A DNA stretch of 64,000 nucleotides from Rhizobium sp. TH2 (lineage in GTDB: Bacteria; Pseudomonadota; Alphaproteobacteria; Rhizobiales; Rhizobiaceae). The stretch is taken from positions 3,534,001-3,598,000 of the forward strand of contig NZ_CP062231.1 of assembly GCF_024707525.1 (NCBI RefSeq), given 5' to 3'. This document shows positions 42,775 to 51,164 of the stretch, one piece after another. The notes under the pieces were generated by a model. The model searched no databases. It saw nothing but the letters and a program-made list of their open reading frames with translations, and was not told the DNA's origin. The translations under genes and the position numbers were made by a program. Position 1 is the stretch's first letter. Every line of letters begins with the position of its first letter.

Positions 42775-43707
42775 ATGAGCAGCATCTTTTCCAATCTCCG
42801 GCGTGACGAAGAGGATGCATGGGTCGCAGACTACGGCGTATATACCCTGCATTCCGCGCTCCAGCCGATTTTCAGCCAGGATCATGAGGGCGTGCTGACG
42901 CTCCAGGCGTTCGAGGGTCTTATCCGTCCGATGCGTAATGGCGAATTCGTTCGTCCCGGCGAGTTCTTCTCGAGCGTGGCGAGAGAAGACAGTGCGATGA
43001 TCGACAGCCTCTGCCGCTCGCTGCATATCTTCAATACCGGCGCGCTCAACCGCCGCCGCGCCAAGCTCTTCCTAAATTTCCAGCCCGGCGTCTTCGTCAC
43101 CAATGCCGATATCCGGCGCGAGGTCGAGCACATCAAGCTCGCGACGCTCGAATCCGGCATGAGCCCCGACCGCGTGGTCTGCGAGATCGCCCAGAAGGAA
43201 AACGACTCGGAAGACATGCTGTCCCGCTTCGTGCAGGAACTGCGCCATCACGGCTTCCGCATCGCCATCGACGAATATGGTGCCGAAGAGCGCGACATCG
43301 CCCGCCTCAACCTCCTGAAGCCCGACTATGTGAAGTTCGAGGCTGACTGGGTGAAGGAATTCCTGGAAAATTCCGCCGGTTCAGCGCTGTTGCGCGTGAT
43401 GGTCAACCAGTTTCGCGAACAGGGCATCCTCGCCATCTTCGAAGGCCTCGAGGATATCCGCCAGGTCGATATCTGCAACAATCTCGACGTTCCTCTTTTG
43501 CAGGGCTATGCCCTGGCGCGACCGGAACTCGCCCCCACTCATTTCAACGCCGACTTCCCCGAGACCGGCGAACTGCCGCGCGAGGATGTAAGGCCCAGGA
43601 TCGATCTCGAACGCTACGACCCGTCGGTCCACATGCCGAAACCTGCACCAATCGCCTACACTGCGGCTCCGAAGCGCACAGCCACATTCGGCAAGCGCAC
43701 GCGCTGA
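42775..43707 (+). CDS. EAL-domain protein with divergent catalytic motif
   Basis: A 310-residue cytosolic protein, an EAL (c-di-GMP phosphodiesterase-type) domain from about residue 20 to 255 with a Pro-rich tail. The signature is EGLIRP in place of EALLR, the NFQP, CEIAQKE and VKFE positions are kept, and the loop-6 DDFG is DEYG. The late EGLE and LQGYALARP motifs are intact. It keeps several metal-binding positions but has lost the second Asp of the DD pair, so it may be weakly active or a c-di-GMP sensor. No GGDEF or sensor domain is attached. ATG at 42775 with GGAAGG upstream is preferred over the ATG at 42742. Confidence 0.85.
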   Translation: MSSIFSNLRRDEEDAWVADYGVYTLHSALQPIFSQDHEGVLTLQAFEGLIRPMRNGEFVRPGEFFSSVAREDSAMIDSLCRSLHIFNTGALNRRRAKLFLNFQPGVFVTNADIRREVEHIKLATLESGMSPDRVVCEIAQKENDSEDMLSRFVQELRHHGFRIAIDEYGAEERDIARLNLLKPDYVKFEADWVKEFLENSAGSALLRVMVNQFREQGILAIFEGLEDIRQVDICNNLDVPLLQGYALARPELAPTHFNADFPETGELPREDVRPRIDLERYDPSVHMPKPAPIAYTAAPKRTATFGKRTR

Positions 43708-43859
43708 TCTGCGGATCAGGAAACTGCACGACGACGATAACGGATTGTTGATCCGGATATCGCGGATAGTGAAGCCGTTCCGTCGCTGGCGCGAATCCCT
43801 GACATGTTCTGGCCGCAGTTCGCCGGAAACCTGCGCTGGTTCAAGGCAGGAGGAAGACA

Positions 43860-44996
43860 ATGTCGTCCACTCTATTGAAACTCGCTCTCCCGGCTCTTGC
43901 CGTAGTCTTGGCTGGCGCGGTGCAAGCCGAAGAATTCACGACGAAGGACGTCAAGATCAAGGTCGATGTCGTGGCCTCCGGTCTGGAGAATCCCTGGGCT
44001 GTCGAAGTGCTGCCGGATGGTGCCTATATCGTCACAGAGCGGCCGGGAAGGCTTCGGATCATCCGCGACGGTACGCTTTCCGAACCGATCACAGGCCTGC
44101 CCGAAATCGCCGTGCGCGGCCAGGGCGGGTTGCTCGATGTCGCCCTCAGTCCCGATTTTGCCAAAGACCGGACGATTTTCCTGACCGCCGCGCTCGCCTA
44201 TGACGGCGGCGCGGGCACTGGTGTGATACGCGCCAGGTTGTCCGAAGACGAACGCGCGCTGACCTATGTGAAGACGATCTTCCGGATGAGGAAGGTCGGC
44301 ACAACAGGCCGGCACTTCGGCTCGCGCATCGCCTTCGGCACTGATGGCACGCTCCATTTCGCCATCGGTGATCGCGGCAACATGAAACGCGGCCAGGACT
44401 TCTTCGATCACGCGGCGGCCATCATGCGGATCAACCCCGATGGCTCGGTGCCCAAGGACAATCCCTTCGCCGATGGCAGCAAGGCCCTGCCCGAGATTTT
44501 CTCGAAGGGCCATCGCAATGCACAGGGCCTCGTCTTCGATCCCCTGACATCGGGCATGATCACCGCCGAACACGGCGCTCAAGGTGGCGACGAGATCAAC
44601 CTGCCGAAAGCCGGGCTCAACTACGGCTGGGCGCGGATCACCTATGGCAAGAATTACAACGGCCGCAAGATCGGCGTCGGCGTCTCCGCACCCGGCCTCG
44701 AACAGCCGGCACACTACTGGGATCCATCAATCGCGCCGGGTGCGCTGGTTGTTTATAGCGGCAAGATGTTTCCCGAGTGGAAGAACGACATCCTCGTCAC
44801 CTCGCTGAAATTCGGCCTGATCTCCCGCCTCGACCGGGATGCGACGGGCAAGGTGACAAGCGAGGAGCGGTTCATCGACAACGAGTTCGGCAGGCTGCGC
44901 GATATCATCATGGCGCCGGACGGGTCCCTGCTCGTGACGACTGATGAAGCCGATGGCCAGTTGCTCAGGATCAGCCGCGCGGGCGACGCCTCATAG
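43860..44996 (+). CDS. PQQ-dependent soluble sugar dehydrogenase-like protein, exported
   Basis: A 378-residue protein. A Sec signal peptide (about residues 1-23, ending VQAEE) is followed by a six-bladed beta-propeller of the glucose/sorbosone dehydrogenase family, like E. coli YliI (Asd). Landmarks are LENPWAVEVLPDGAYIVTERPGRLR at the first blade, KGHRNAQGLVFDP, and AEHGAQGGDEINLPKAGLNYGW (given as landmarks). Such periplasmic enzymes oxidise aldose sugars with PQQ and calcium. The ribosome site AGGAGGAAGAC lies 2-7 bases upstream. No PQQ-synthesis genes are in the window. Confidence 0.9.
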   Translation: MSSTLLKLALPALAVVLAGAVQAEEFTTKDVKIKVDVVASGLENPWAVEVLPDGAYIVTERPGRLRIIRDGTLSEPITGLPEIAVRGQGGLLDVALSPDFAKDRTIFLTAALAYDGGAGTGVIRARLSEDERALTYVKTIFRMRKVGTTGRHFGSRIAFGTDGTLHFAIGDRGNMKRGQDFFDHAAAIMRINPDGSVPKDNPFADGSKALPEIFSKGHRNAQGLVFDPLTSGMITAEHGAQGGDEINLPKAGLNYGWARITYGKNYNGRKIGVGVSAPGLEQPAHYWDPSIAPGALVVYSGKMFPEWKNDILVTSLKFGLISRLDRDATGKVTSEERFIDNEFGRLRDIIMAPDGSLLVTTDEADGQLLRISRAGDAS

Positions 44997-45097
44997 CATC
45001 GCCCTGATCTCCTTGCGGAATACGAATTTGAGGCCGGACCAGGCCTCATCGACAGCCGCGACCTTCACATCGACGAGACACGTACCCTATGATGCCG

Positions 45098-46153
45098 CTA
45101 TGGCCGTCCGCCGACCGGCCATTCCAAGGGAAAACTCTCCGGTCCGCCGTAGCCGCCGTCACAATCTTCCGACGAGCGCTTTTCCAACAGCACCAGATGG
45201 CCCTCCAACGTCAGTTCCCATTTGTGCCACACGCCACACGCGCCCATGCTGTTGTCCTTTAGAAATGCGGTCATGATCCTTGTCACCGGATCGAAATCGA
45301 CATTGTATTCGACTTCCGAGACACTTGGCTTGCCCTCCGCAATGTCGGGAAAGGATATTCGTGAGAGAGTACCACTGTAATACCCCCGATAGAGAACATA
45401 TCCCTGATTATGAGCCCCGCCATCGGCACATGGCACGAGCACCAGACGGATTCCCGAGATGGAGATATCGAAGCCGTTGTATCGTTTGAGATCGTCAGCC
45501 GCGAAAGATTCGGTGCAACTGCCGCCCGGAGCGGTGAAGTCCGCCCGGATCGAGGCCGGAATGTCATCTATCGATTCAATATCCTTCGAATCCGGCCCTT
45601 CCGGCACAGCTTGGCCGACGGCTAGGAGCGCATCGTTTCGCCCCCGCCTGCCCTGGACATCGTCGATGAAGAACAGCGAACCCCGAAAACCGGCAAGGTT
45701 CATATCGGTGGAAAATTTGCCGGTCACGCCCTCATAGGACAGCTGCAGTGCCGCACCAGTCTTCAGCGCCTCAAGCAATATCTGCACGGAAGCCCTATCC
45801 GTGAGCACGAACTTCCCCCACTCCACATCGAACTTCAGTTGCTGAAGGGAAAGCCGCAGCACCTCCTTGCCATCGACGGCGAGGCGAAAGACGCCGCCCG
45901 GGTCGAGATTGCGGCTGAAGCCCTGCGGCTTTGGCAGCCAAAGCTCGACATCGGAGCTGAGTGCGCCCGAACGCCGGAATTCGAAGGCACCGAACTGTTC
46001 ATAGAAATTTTCATAGCGTAGCGAGCAGGTCAATCCGCTGGTACAGGACGTGCTCCATTTGTCGATGTCTTTCCCCGTCCATGCCTGCACGCCAGCGGGG
46101 ACAAGCGGGGCAAACAGAAGGCAAGCGGCGGCAAACAATCCCCTTGGGTTCAT
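45098..46153 (-). CDS. DUF1176-like secreted protein
   Basis: About 351 residues. The signal peptide (about residues 1-24, LFAAACLLFAPLVPAGVQA) is followed by a beta-rich domain with paired cysteines (CTSGLTC near 38-44, others at CTESF, VPCADG, GACGVWHKWEL and DCDGG), which suggests periplasmic disulphides. The pattern of an N-terminal C...C unit and a C-terminal GxCGxxxxWxx(T/L) unit resembles the DUF1176 family, whose function is unknown. ATG at 46153 with GAGAAGG upstream is preferred over TTG four codons earlier. Confidence 0.68.
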   Translation of the reverse strand: MNPRGLFAAACLLFAPLVPAGVQAWTGKDIDKWSTSCTSGLTCSLRYENFYEQFGAFEFRRSGALSSDVELWLPKPQGFSRNLDPGGVFRLAVDGKEVLRLSLQQLKFDVEWGKFVLTDRASVQILLEALKTGAALQLSYEGVTGKFSTDMNLAGFRGSLFFIDDVQGRRGRNDALLAVGQAVPEGPDSKDIESIDDIPASIRADFTAPGGSCTESFAADDLKRYNGFDISISGIRLVLVPCADGGAHNQGYVLYRGYYSGTLSRISFPDIAEGKPSVSEVEYNVDFDPVTRIMTAFLKDNSMGACGVWHKWELTLEGHLVLLEKRSSEDCDGGYGGPESFPLEWPVGGRP

Positions 46154-46256
46154 GGCCTTCTCCAATTCTCCAAGCGTGCAATTTGGCGATTGCCAAGGCG
46201 CGACGAACTGCCTATGGCTTTGCCATCACCCTCGTCTTTCCGAGAAGCTCGATACT

Positions 46257-47147
46257 ATGACGCGCATACAGGCCAATCTTATTCTCCTGCTCACCGCTGC
46301 GATCTGGGGCGCGGCTTTCGTCAGCCAGAATCTGGCGATGAAGAGCATGGGGCCGCTCTGGTTCGTCGGCATCCGCTTCATGATCGGCTTTCTTGTCGTG
46401 CTGCCGTTCGCACTGCGCGAGGATCGCAAGTCTGCGAAGCCGCTGTCGCTGAAGACCGGCCTGACATTCGGCCTTTGCGGCGTGGCCCTTCTCGCAGGCG
46501 CTGTGACCCAGCAGATCGGCATGCTCACCACGACGGTGACCAATGCAAGCTTCCTGACCGGCCTCTATGTCATCATCGTGCCGGTGCTCAGCGTGCTCAT
46601 CCTGAGAAAGCTGCCGCATTGGGTCATCTGGCCGGCGGCGGCGTTGGCGCTGACGGGCATTTTCTACCTCAGCGGCGGCGAGCTTTCGCGGCTGGTGGTC
46701 GGCGATTTCTGGATCATCCTCTGCGCGCTCTGCTTCGGCATGCAGGTGCTACTCGTGGGGATCTTCGTGTCCGGCAGCGACCGTCCGCTCGGGCTTTCGG
46801 CGATCCAGTTCCTGGTCACCGGCGCCGGTGCGCTGGTTGTCGCCGCGTTCGTCGAACCGATCACATGGGAAGGCCTGAAGGAAGCCGCGCCGCACATACT
46901 CTATTCAGGCGTCGTCTCGTCTGGCATTGCCTATACGTTGCAGGTGGTCGGCCAGCGCTGGACCACGGCACCGCAGGCCGCGATCTTTCTCGCCAGTGAA
47001 TCCCTGTTCGGCGCGTTCTTCGGGGCACTGTTTCTCCACGAACGGATCCCGCCGCTCGGGTACTTCGGCTGCGCCTTGATCTTCATTGCAATGTTACTGG
47101 TTGAATTCGTACCAGAGTTTACGAAAAAACGCGGCGTAGTTCGCTAA
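46257..47147 (+). CDS. EamA/DMT family transporter
   Basis: A 296-residue protein with ten predicted membrane helices in two EamA repeats, belonging to the drug/metabolite transporter superfamily (YdcZ/RhaT-like exporters of amino acids and metabolites). The first repeat opens ILLLTAAIWGAAFVSQNLAMKSMGPLWFVGIRF, and the second ends ASESLFGAFFGALFLHERIPPLGYFGC. ATG at 46257 is chosen because it directly starts the first helix; the frame reaches 69 codons further back with untypical sequence. The substrate is unknown. Confidence 0.88.
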   Translation: MTRIQANLILLLTAAIWGAAFVSQNLAMKSMGPLWFVGIRFMIGFLVVLPFALREDRKSAKPLSLKTGLTFGLCGVALLAGAVTQQIGMLTTTVTNASFLTGLYVIIVPVLSVLILRKLPHWVIWPAAALALTGIFYLSGGELSRLVVGDFWIILCALCFGMQVLLVGIFVSGSDRPLGLSAIQFLVTGAGALVVAAFVEPITWEGLKEAAPHILYSGVVSSGIAYTLQVVGQRWTTAPQAAIFLASESLFGAFFGALFLHERIPPLGYFGCALIFIAMLLVEFVPEFTKKRGVVR

Positions 47148-47188
47148 TCTGAAATAAAGATTACATTTCCGAAGAAACCGCGTCTGCC

Positions 47189-47194
47189 TATAAT
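47189..47194 (+). promoter_or_regulatory. -10 element of the second cold-shock gene
   Basis: A perfect TATAAT with TTTCCG 17 bp upstream (47166-47171). It predicts a start near 47201 and an unusually long 5' leader of about 295 nt before the ATG. Confidence 0.5.
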
Positions 47195-47496
47195 TGCGGC
47201 AGATTGCTTTTGTGCGCCATGACATCACAAAATTGGGCGCGGAAAGAAAGTTTCGCTTGCCAAAACCCCTTAAAACCATCACCTTACCTCTGTTCGGGCA
47301 ATTGCGAACAACGGGAAGAACCTTGAGAATAGCGCGCCGGAGGCGCAATAAGCTCCGGGTGTCAGACAGACGGGAAACCGCCAGCCTGGCACGATATACA
47401 GGACTTTCCTTATCGACATCTGCCTGCTTACGCCCTTCGAGGGCTTTGACGACTGATGCCTTCCCGCGTCGGGGGGCGATGATAGGGAATAGTGAA

Positions 47497-47709
47497 ATGG
47501 ACACCGGCACCGTTAAGTTCTTCAATGCCGACAAAGGCTTCGGGTTCATCAAACCTGATAAGGGCGGCTCCGACATTTTCGTGCACATCACCGCAGTCCA
47601 GGCTTCCGGCCTGACGGGTCTGACCGAAAATCAGAAGGTCACCTACGACACCGAGCCGGATCGCCGCGGCAAGGGTCCGAAGGCGGTGAACCTCAAGGTC
47701 ACCGGCTGA
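47497..47709 (+). CDS. Cold-shock protein, CspA family
   Basis: A 70-residue cold-shock domain with RNP1 KGFGFI (residues 14-19) and RNP2 DIFVHI (about 27-32). It differs from the protein at 9278 (KFFN in place of KWFN, and a Pro/Lys-rich C-terminal third). It acts as an RNA chaperone in the cytosol. The start is ATG at 47497. The same frame stays open for 101 codons upstream, but that part is Arg-rich and unlike any CSD extension, so it is taken as leader. The leader of about 295 nt may fold in a temperature-dependent way. A strong terminator follows. Confidence 0.92.
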   Translation: MDTGTVKFFNADKGFGFIKPDKGGSDIFVHITAVQASGLTGLTENQKVTYDTEPDRRGKGPKAVNLKVTG

Positions 47710-47732
47710 TATCAATTCCTCCTGACGGAGTG

Positions 47733-47770
47733 AAACGCCGCCCCGGCTTTTGCCGGCGGGCGGCGTTTTT
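47733..47770 (+). terminator. Intrinsic terminator after the second cold-shock gene
   Basis: An 11-bp stem (AAACGCCGCCC / GGGCGGCGTTT) with an inner CGGC-TTTT-GCCG hairpin, followed by a T run, 24 bases past the stop codon. Confidence 0.9.
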
Positions 47771-47894
47771 GCTTTCGAGCCCCGGAAATCCGCTGCCACA
47801 AAGAGGTCATTTTCCGTTCAGCCGTCATTCATGGTTGCGGCAATAGCGTCCGATCCCAAGAGGCCGAGCGCCTCCCCAAGCAGGGAAGAAGACC

Positions 47895-48497
47895 ATGAAC
47901 AAATTTTCCAAGACCCTTATCTTGTCGGTCGCGGCACTGGCCGTCGTCGCCAGCACCGTCGAGTTCGCATCCGCCGGCGACCGCTACTGGCGCAAGCATC
48001 ATCGCGGCCACTGGCGCGGCAATGCGGTCATCGCCGGCGTCACTGCAGGTGTCGTCGTCGGAGGCCTGATCGCCGCCTCGCGGCCGCGTGTCGTCTACGA
48101 GGACGCACCTGTCGTCGTTGACGAGGATCCGATCTACGACGATCGCGAGACCGTTTATGTCGATCCGGATGAAGACTACGATCGCCCGGTCTATCGCGAG
48201 CGGGCGCCGATCGATGACGAATATGCGGCCCCGGATGACCGTTATGTCGAGCCGCAGGGCGACGGCTATGAGGACGACCAGCAGGCAGACCGCAGCGATT
48301 ATTTTCCCGATAAGCCCGCCAAGCGCCAGAGCCAGCGTCGCGACAACAACAGCCGCGACTATGCCGATGCCGGCAACCTGAAGCCCTGGACCTCGGAATG
48401 GCGCCGCTACTGCGCCGACCGTTACGCGTCGTTCAATTCGTCGAATGGCACTTATCTGGGCTACGACCAGAAGCGGCACTTCTGCAAGGCAGGCTGA
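47895..48497 (+). CDS. BA14K family protein
   Basis: A 200-residue exported protein. Its signal peptide (about residues 1-27, ending EFASA) is followed by a basic YWRKHHRGHWRGN segment, a membrane-spanning or second hydrophobic stretch (AVIAGVTAGVVVGGLIAA), a long acidic Asp/Tyr/Pro-rich linker, and the C-terminal BA14K motif WRRYCADRYASFNSSNGTYLGYDQKRHFC (about 170-198, a landmark). BA14K proteins are Rhizobiales-specific, and Brucella's is an immunoreactive, lectin-like antigen linked to LPS. The role here is unknown. A terminator follows. Confidence 0.88.
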   Translation: MNKFSKTLILSVAALAVVASTVEFASAGDRYWRKHHRGHWRGNAVIAGVTAGVVVGGLIAASRPRVVYEDAPVVVDEDPIYDDRETVYVDPDEDYDRPVYRERAPIDDEYAAPDDRYVEPQGDGYEDDQQADRSDYFPDKPAKRQSQRRDNNSRDYADAGNLKPWTSEWRRYCADRYASFNSSNGTYLGYDQKRHFCKAG

Positions 48498-48518
48498 TCA
48501 TCGTGATATGACCATACG

Positions 48519-48545
48519 AATGCCGGGGCTTTCACCCCCGGCATT
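48519..48545. terminator. Bidirectional terminator between BA14K and MBL genes
   Basis: A 10-bp stem (AATGCCGGGG / CCCCGGCATT, 48519-48528 with 48536-48545) with a 7-nt loop, flanked by A- and T-rich ends, between converging stops at 48497 and 48547. Confidence 0.82.
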
Positions 48546-48546
48546 T

Positions 48547-49194
48547 TCATATTCCGGCGAGGAAAGGGTTCGAGCGACGCTCGTCACCGATGCGGCTGCC
48601 GGGACCGTGGCCGCAGATGAAGCCCACATCGTCGCCCAGGGGCAGAACCTTGGTTCGGATGGATTCAAGCAGCTGCTCGTGATTGCCACCAAGTAGATCC
48701 GTGCGCCCGATCGATCCATTGAACAGCACGTCGCCGAGATGGGCGAAATTCTGCTCGCGGTTGAAGTAGATCACATGACCCGGCGCATGGCCGGGCGTGT
48801 GGTAGACCTCGAAAACATGCTCGCCGAAGGAAACCGTCTCTCCCTCTTCGAGAAAACGGTCCGGCACCATGTTGCGGATCTTCATGTCGGCGCCGAAGCG
48901 CGCGGCGCTGGCTTCCATGCTCTGCAGCAGCGGCAGGTCGTCCTTGTGCGGGCCGATCACCTCGATGCCGAGGGCTTCCTTGAGGTCGAGGGCTCCCCCG
49001 GCGTGATCTAGATGACCGTGAGTCAACCAGATCTCCTTGAGTCTGATATCGTTCTCCTTGATCGTCTGGAGGATCACCTCGACGTCGCCGCCGGGATCGA
49101 CAATCACGCCCTCCAGCGTCTCAGGGTCGAAGAGCACCGTGCAGTTCTGCTGGAACGGGGTAACGGGAATGATCCCGGCTTGAAGCTTGGCCAT
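48547..49194 (-). CDS. MBL-fold metallo-hydrolase (glyoxalase II-like)
   Basis: A 215-residue metallo-beta-lactamase-fold hydrolase. The zinc motif is THGHLDHAGG (about residues 58-67), with further ligands His in YHTPGHAPGHV (about 131-141), Asp in LGDVLFNGSIGRTDL, and His in ICGHGPGS. The pattern matches small glyoxalase II-like or YcbL-type thioester hydrolases. The true substrate is unknown. It is divergent from the NTF2-like gene. Confidence 0.87.
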   Translation of the reverse strand: MAKLQAGIIPVTPFQQNCTVLFDPETLEGVIVDPGGDVEVILQTIKENDIRLKEIWLTHGHLDHAGGALDLKEALGIEVIGPHKDDLPLLQSMEASAARFGADMKIRNMVPDRFLEEGETVSFGEHVFEVYHTPGHAPGHVIYFNREQNFAHLGDVLFNGSIGRTDLLGGNHEQLLESIRTKVLPLGDDVGFICGHGPGSRIGDERRSNPFLAGI

Positions 49195-49325
49195 GGCGTG
49201 TCCTGATATTGTCTCAGGCGGATATAGGCCGGGGTTTTCGCTTTGTCATTACCTCACAGGTAATTGAGATCATTCCCTCCAGTCATGATGATGCTCACGT
49301 CAACAGAGACAAAGAGGAAAAGACA

Positions 49326-49691
49326 ATGACCAGCGCTCACGAAATCGCCAACCATTATATCGCAACCTGGAACGCTGCCGATGCCGCATCGCGCGATGCG
49401 TTGCTGGCCAGCCATTGGGCGGAAGAGCCGACCTATCACGATCCGCTGATGGCAGCGACGAATGCCAATGAATTAATCGGGCTGGTCGGCGCGGTCCAGG
49501 ATCGCTTCCCGGGCTTCCGCTTCAAGCTCACCAATACGCCTGATGGGCATGGCGACTTCGTCCGCTTCTCATGGGGGCTTGGTCCGGATGGTGCGGAACC
49601 TGTGATCGAAGGCAGTGACGTGATCATGCTGGAAAATGGCCGGATGAAGCACGTCGTCGGTTTTCTCGACAAGGTTCCGGCCACGGCCTGA
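49326..49691 (+). CDS. SnoaL/NTF2-like protein
   Basis: A 121-residue protein of the cystatin-like NTF2/SnoaL fold, opening HEIANHYIATWNAADAASRDALLASHW and carrying the EEPTYHDPLM segment that lines the pocket in this family. Members can be enzymes (isomerases, cyclases) or ligand-binding proteins, and no catalytic residue set can be assigned here. ATG at 49326 is chosen because AGAGGAAAAGAC precedes it. The upstream extension of the frame is not conserved in pattern. Confidence 0.8.
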   Translation: MTSAHEIANHYIATWNAADAASRDALLASHWAEEPTYHDPLMAATNANELIGLVGAVQDRFPGFRFKLTNTPDGHGDFVRFSWGLGPDGAEPVIEGSDVIMLENGRMKHVVGFLDKVPATA

Positions 49692-49731
49692 CGCCCTCGG
49701 CAGCGGCGCGTGCAATGCGCGCCGCTCTGAT

Positions 49732-49893
49732 TTACTGCTCGAGGCTTGCGATTTCCATCGAGTTGATCGGCGATGCGCCAAGGCTCGCGGTCGTCACCAG
49801 CAGCGCCGTGACGGCAAAGCTGAAGGCAGCGACCATCATGACGAGAGGGCGAAGCTGGTGGGCGACGGATGCGGTTTCGTTGGCGGCGTTCAT
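49732..49893 (-). CDS. Small single-pass membrane protein
   Basis: A 53-residue open frame starting at ATG 49893 with AAGGGA about 8 bases upstream. A polar N-terminus (MNAANETASVAHQLRP) is followed by one hydrophobic helix (about residues 17-40, LVMMVAAFSFAVTALLVTTASLG) and a short acidic tail. The membrane segment and ribosome site support it as a real small gene. No family or function is recognised. A longer open frame in the same phase begins at 50037 but overlaps the ilvE terminator. Confidence 0.55.
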   Translation of the reverse strand: MNAANETASVAHQLRPLVMMVAAFSFAVTALLVTTASLGASPINSMEIASLEQ

Positions 49894-50005
49894 TGTGTTG
49901 TCCCTTGGTTGGCGACACATGGGCCGCTCTGCAAACTTGACGTTCTTATCCGCCAATTTGTTCGCCAACGCTGTTACCAAGGATACAGTTTCATGCCCGC
50001 CCAAC

Positions 50006-50028
50006 AAAAAAGCGGCCCGAAGGCCGCT
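50006..50028 (-). terminator. Intrinsic terminator of ilvE
   Basis: On the minus strand AGCGGCC-TTCG-GGCCGCT (7 bp with a stable UUCG-type loop) is followed by six T. It begins 26 bases past the ilvE stop. Confidence 0.92.
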
Positions 50029-50053
50029 CTGATGCATCGTTGTGTCTGAAATG

Positions 50054-50947
50054 TCACTCGGCCGCTTGCGCAGCTGCCGGGTAGACTTCCTTCATATAGT
50101 CGTTCATCAGCGTCTCGCTGATGGTCGCCGGCGTGAACTTGTACTTGCCGCCGATCTCGGAAACCGGGGTCACTTCGGCCGCCGAACCGGTGAGGAAGCA
50201 TTCGCTGAAATCAGGCAGCTCTTCCGGCATGATGGCGCGTTCGATCACCTGGATGCCGCGACGCTTGGCAAGCTCGATCACCGTCTGGCGGGTGATGCCG
50301 TTGAGGAAGCAATCCGGATCCGGCGTATGGATGACGCCATCCTTCACGAAGAAGATGTTGGCGCCCGTGGCTTCCGCAACGCGGCCGCGATAGTCGAGCA
50401 TCATCGCATCGGCATAGCCCTTGGCTTCGGCCGCATGCTTGGAGATGGTGCAGATCATGTAGAGGCCGGCAGCCTTCGCCTTCGAGGGCGCGGTCATCGG
50501 ATCGGGACGGCGGTATTCGGCGAGATCGAGCTTGATGCCCTTGAGCTTCTCAGCCGGATTGAAATAGCTGCCCCACTGCCAGATGGCGATCGCGACATTG
50601 ATCTTGTTGTTCTGGGCCGAGACCCCCATCATCTCCGACCCGCGCCAAGCGATCGGGCGGACATAGGCGTCGGCGAAACCCTGGCGTTTCAAAAGCTCGA
50701 TCGTCGCAGCGTCGAGTTCTTCCACCGCATAGGGAATCTTGAAGCCCATCAGGTTGGCGGATGTGTGCAGGCGCTCGTTGTGCTCGGTCAGCTTGAACAC
50801 CCGCCCGCCATAGGCCCGCTCTCCCTCGAACACCGCGCTGGCATAATGCAGGCCATGCGTCAGCACGTGGACCTTGGCGTCCTTCCACGGCACGAACTCG
50901 CCATTCATCCAGATCTGGCCGTCTAGCTGGTCAAAAGGAACTGCCAT
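50054..50947 (-). CDS. ilvE: Branched-chain amino acid aminotransferase
   Basis: A PLP class IV aminotransferase that carries out the last step of Leu, Ile and Val synthesis and the first step of their breakdown. It has 297 residues. Landmarks are IWMNGEFVPWKDAKVHVLTHGLHYASAVFEGERAY at the N-terminus, the likely PLP lysine in SKAKAAGLYM (about 155), the EATGANIFFV motif (about 191-200) and the TGSAAEVTPV phosphate-binding segment. ATG at 50947 follows GGAGGCTAC. It is divergent from the petP-like gene, with about 215 bp between them. Confidence 0.93.
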   Translation of the reverse strand: MAVPFDQLDGQIWMNGEFVPWKDAKVHVLTHGLHYASAVFEGERAYGGRVFKLTEHNERLHTSANLMGFKIPYAVEELDAATIELLKRQGFADAYVRPIAWRGSEMMGVSAQNNKINVAIAIWQWGSYFNPAEKLKGIKLDLAEYRRPDPMTAPSKAKAAGLYMICTISKHAAEAKGYADAMMLDYRGRVAEATGANIFFVKDGVIHTPDPDCFLNGITRQTVIELAKRRGIQVIERAIMPEELPDFSECFLTGSAAEVTPVSEIGGKYKFTPATISETLMNDYMKEVYPAAAQAAE

Positions 50948-51164
50948 AGTGTAGCCTCCGCGGCGCTTGGAAGAGCGTCTTTTTGAAATGGTTTTGTTTC
51001 CGTCCGGCCGGTCCGCAGCAGGTGGCGAAGAGGGAGACGGAGCTTGGGGAAGAAGCGGCGATCGGTGGATCGTATCTGTCCTCAAGATTGAAATTAGGCT
51101 ATCAGGGGCATTAAATTATGTCAACGAAGCTGACTTATTGCATTTGAGCGAAACAGGAACGCGC

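Noticed and set aside
47194..47496. 101-codon extension of the second cold-shock protein
   Set aside because: The added part is Arg-rich with no match to cold-shock proteins, and it is better explained as leader RNA.
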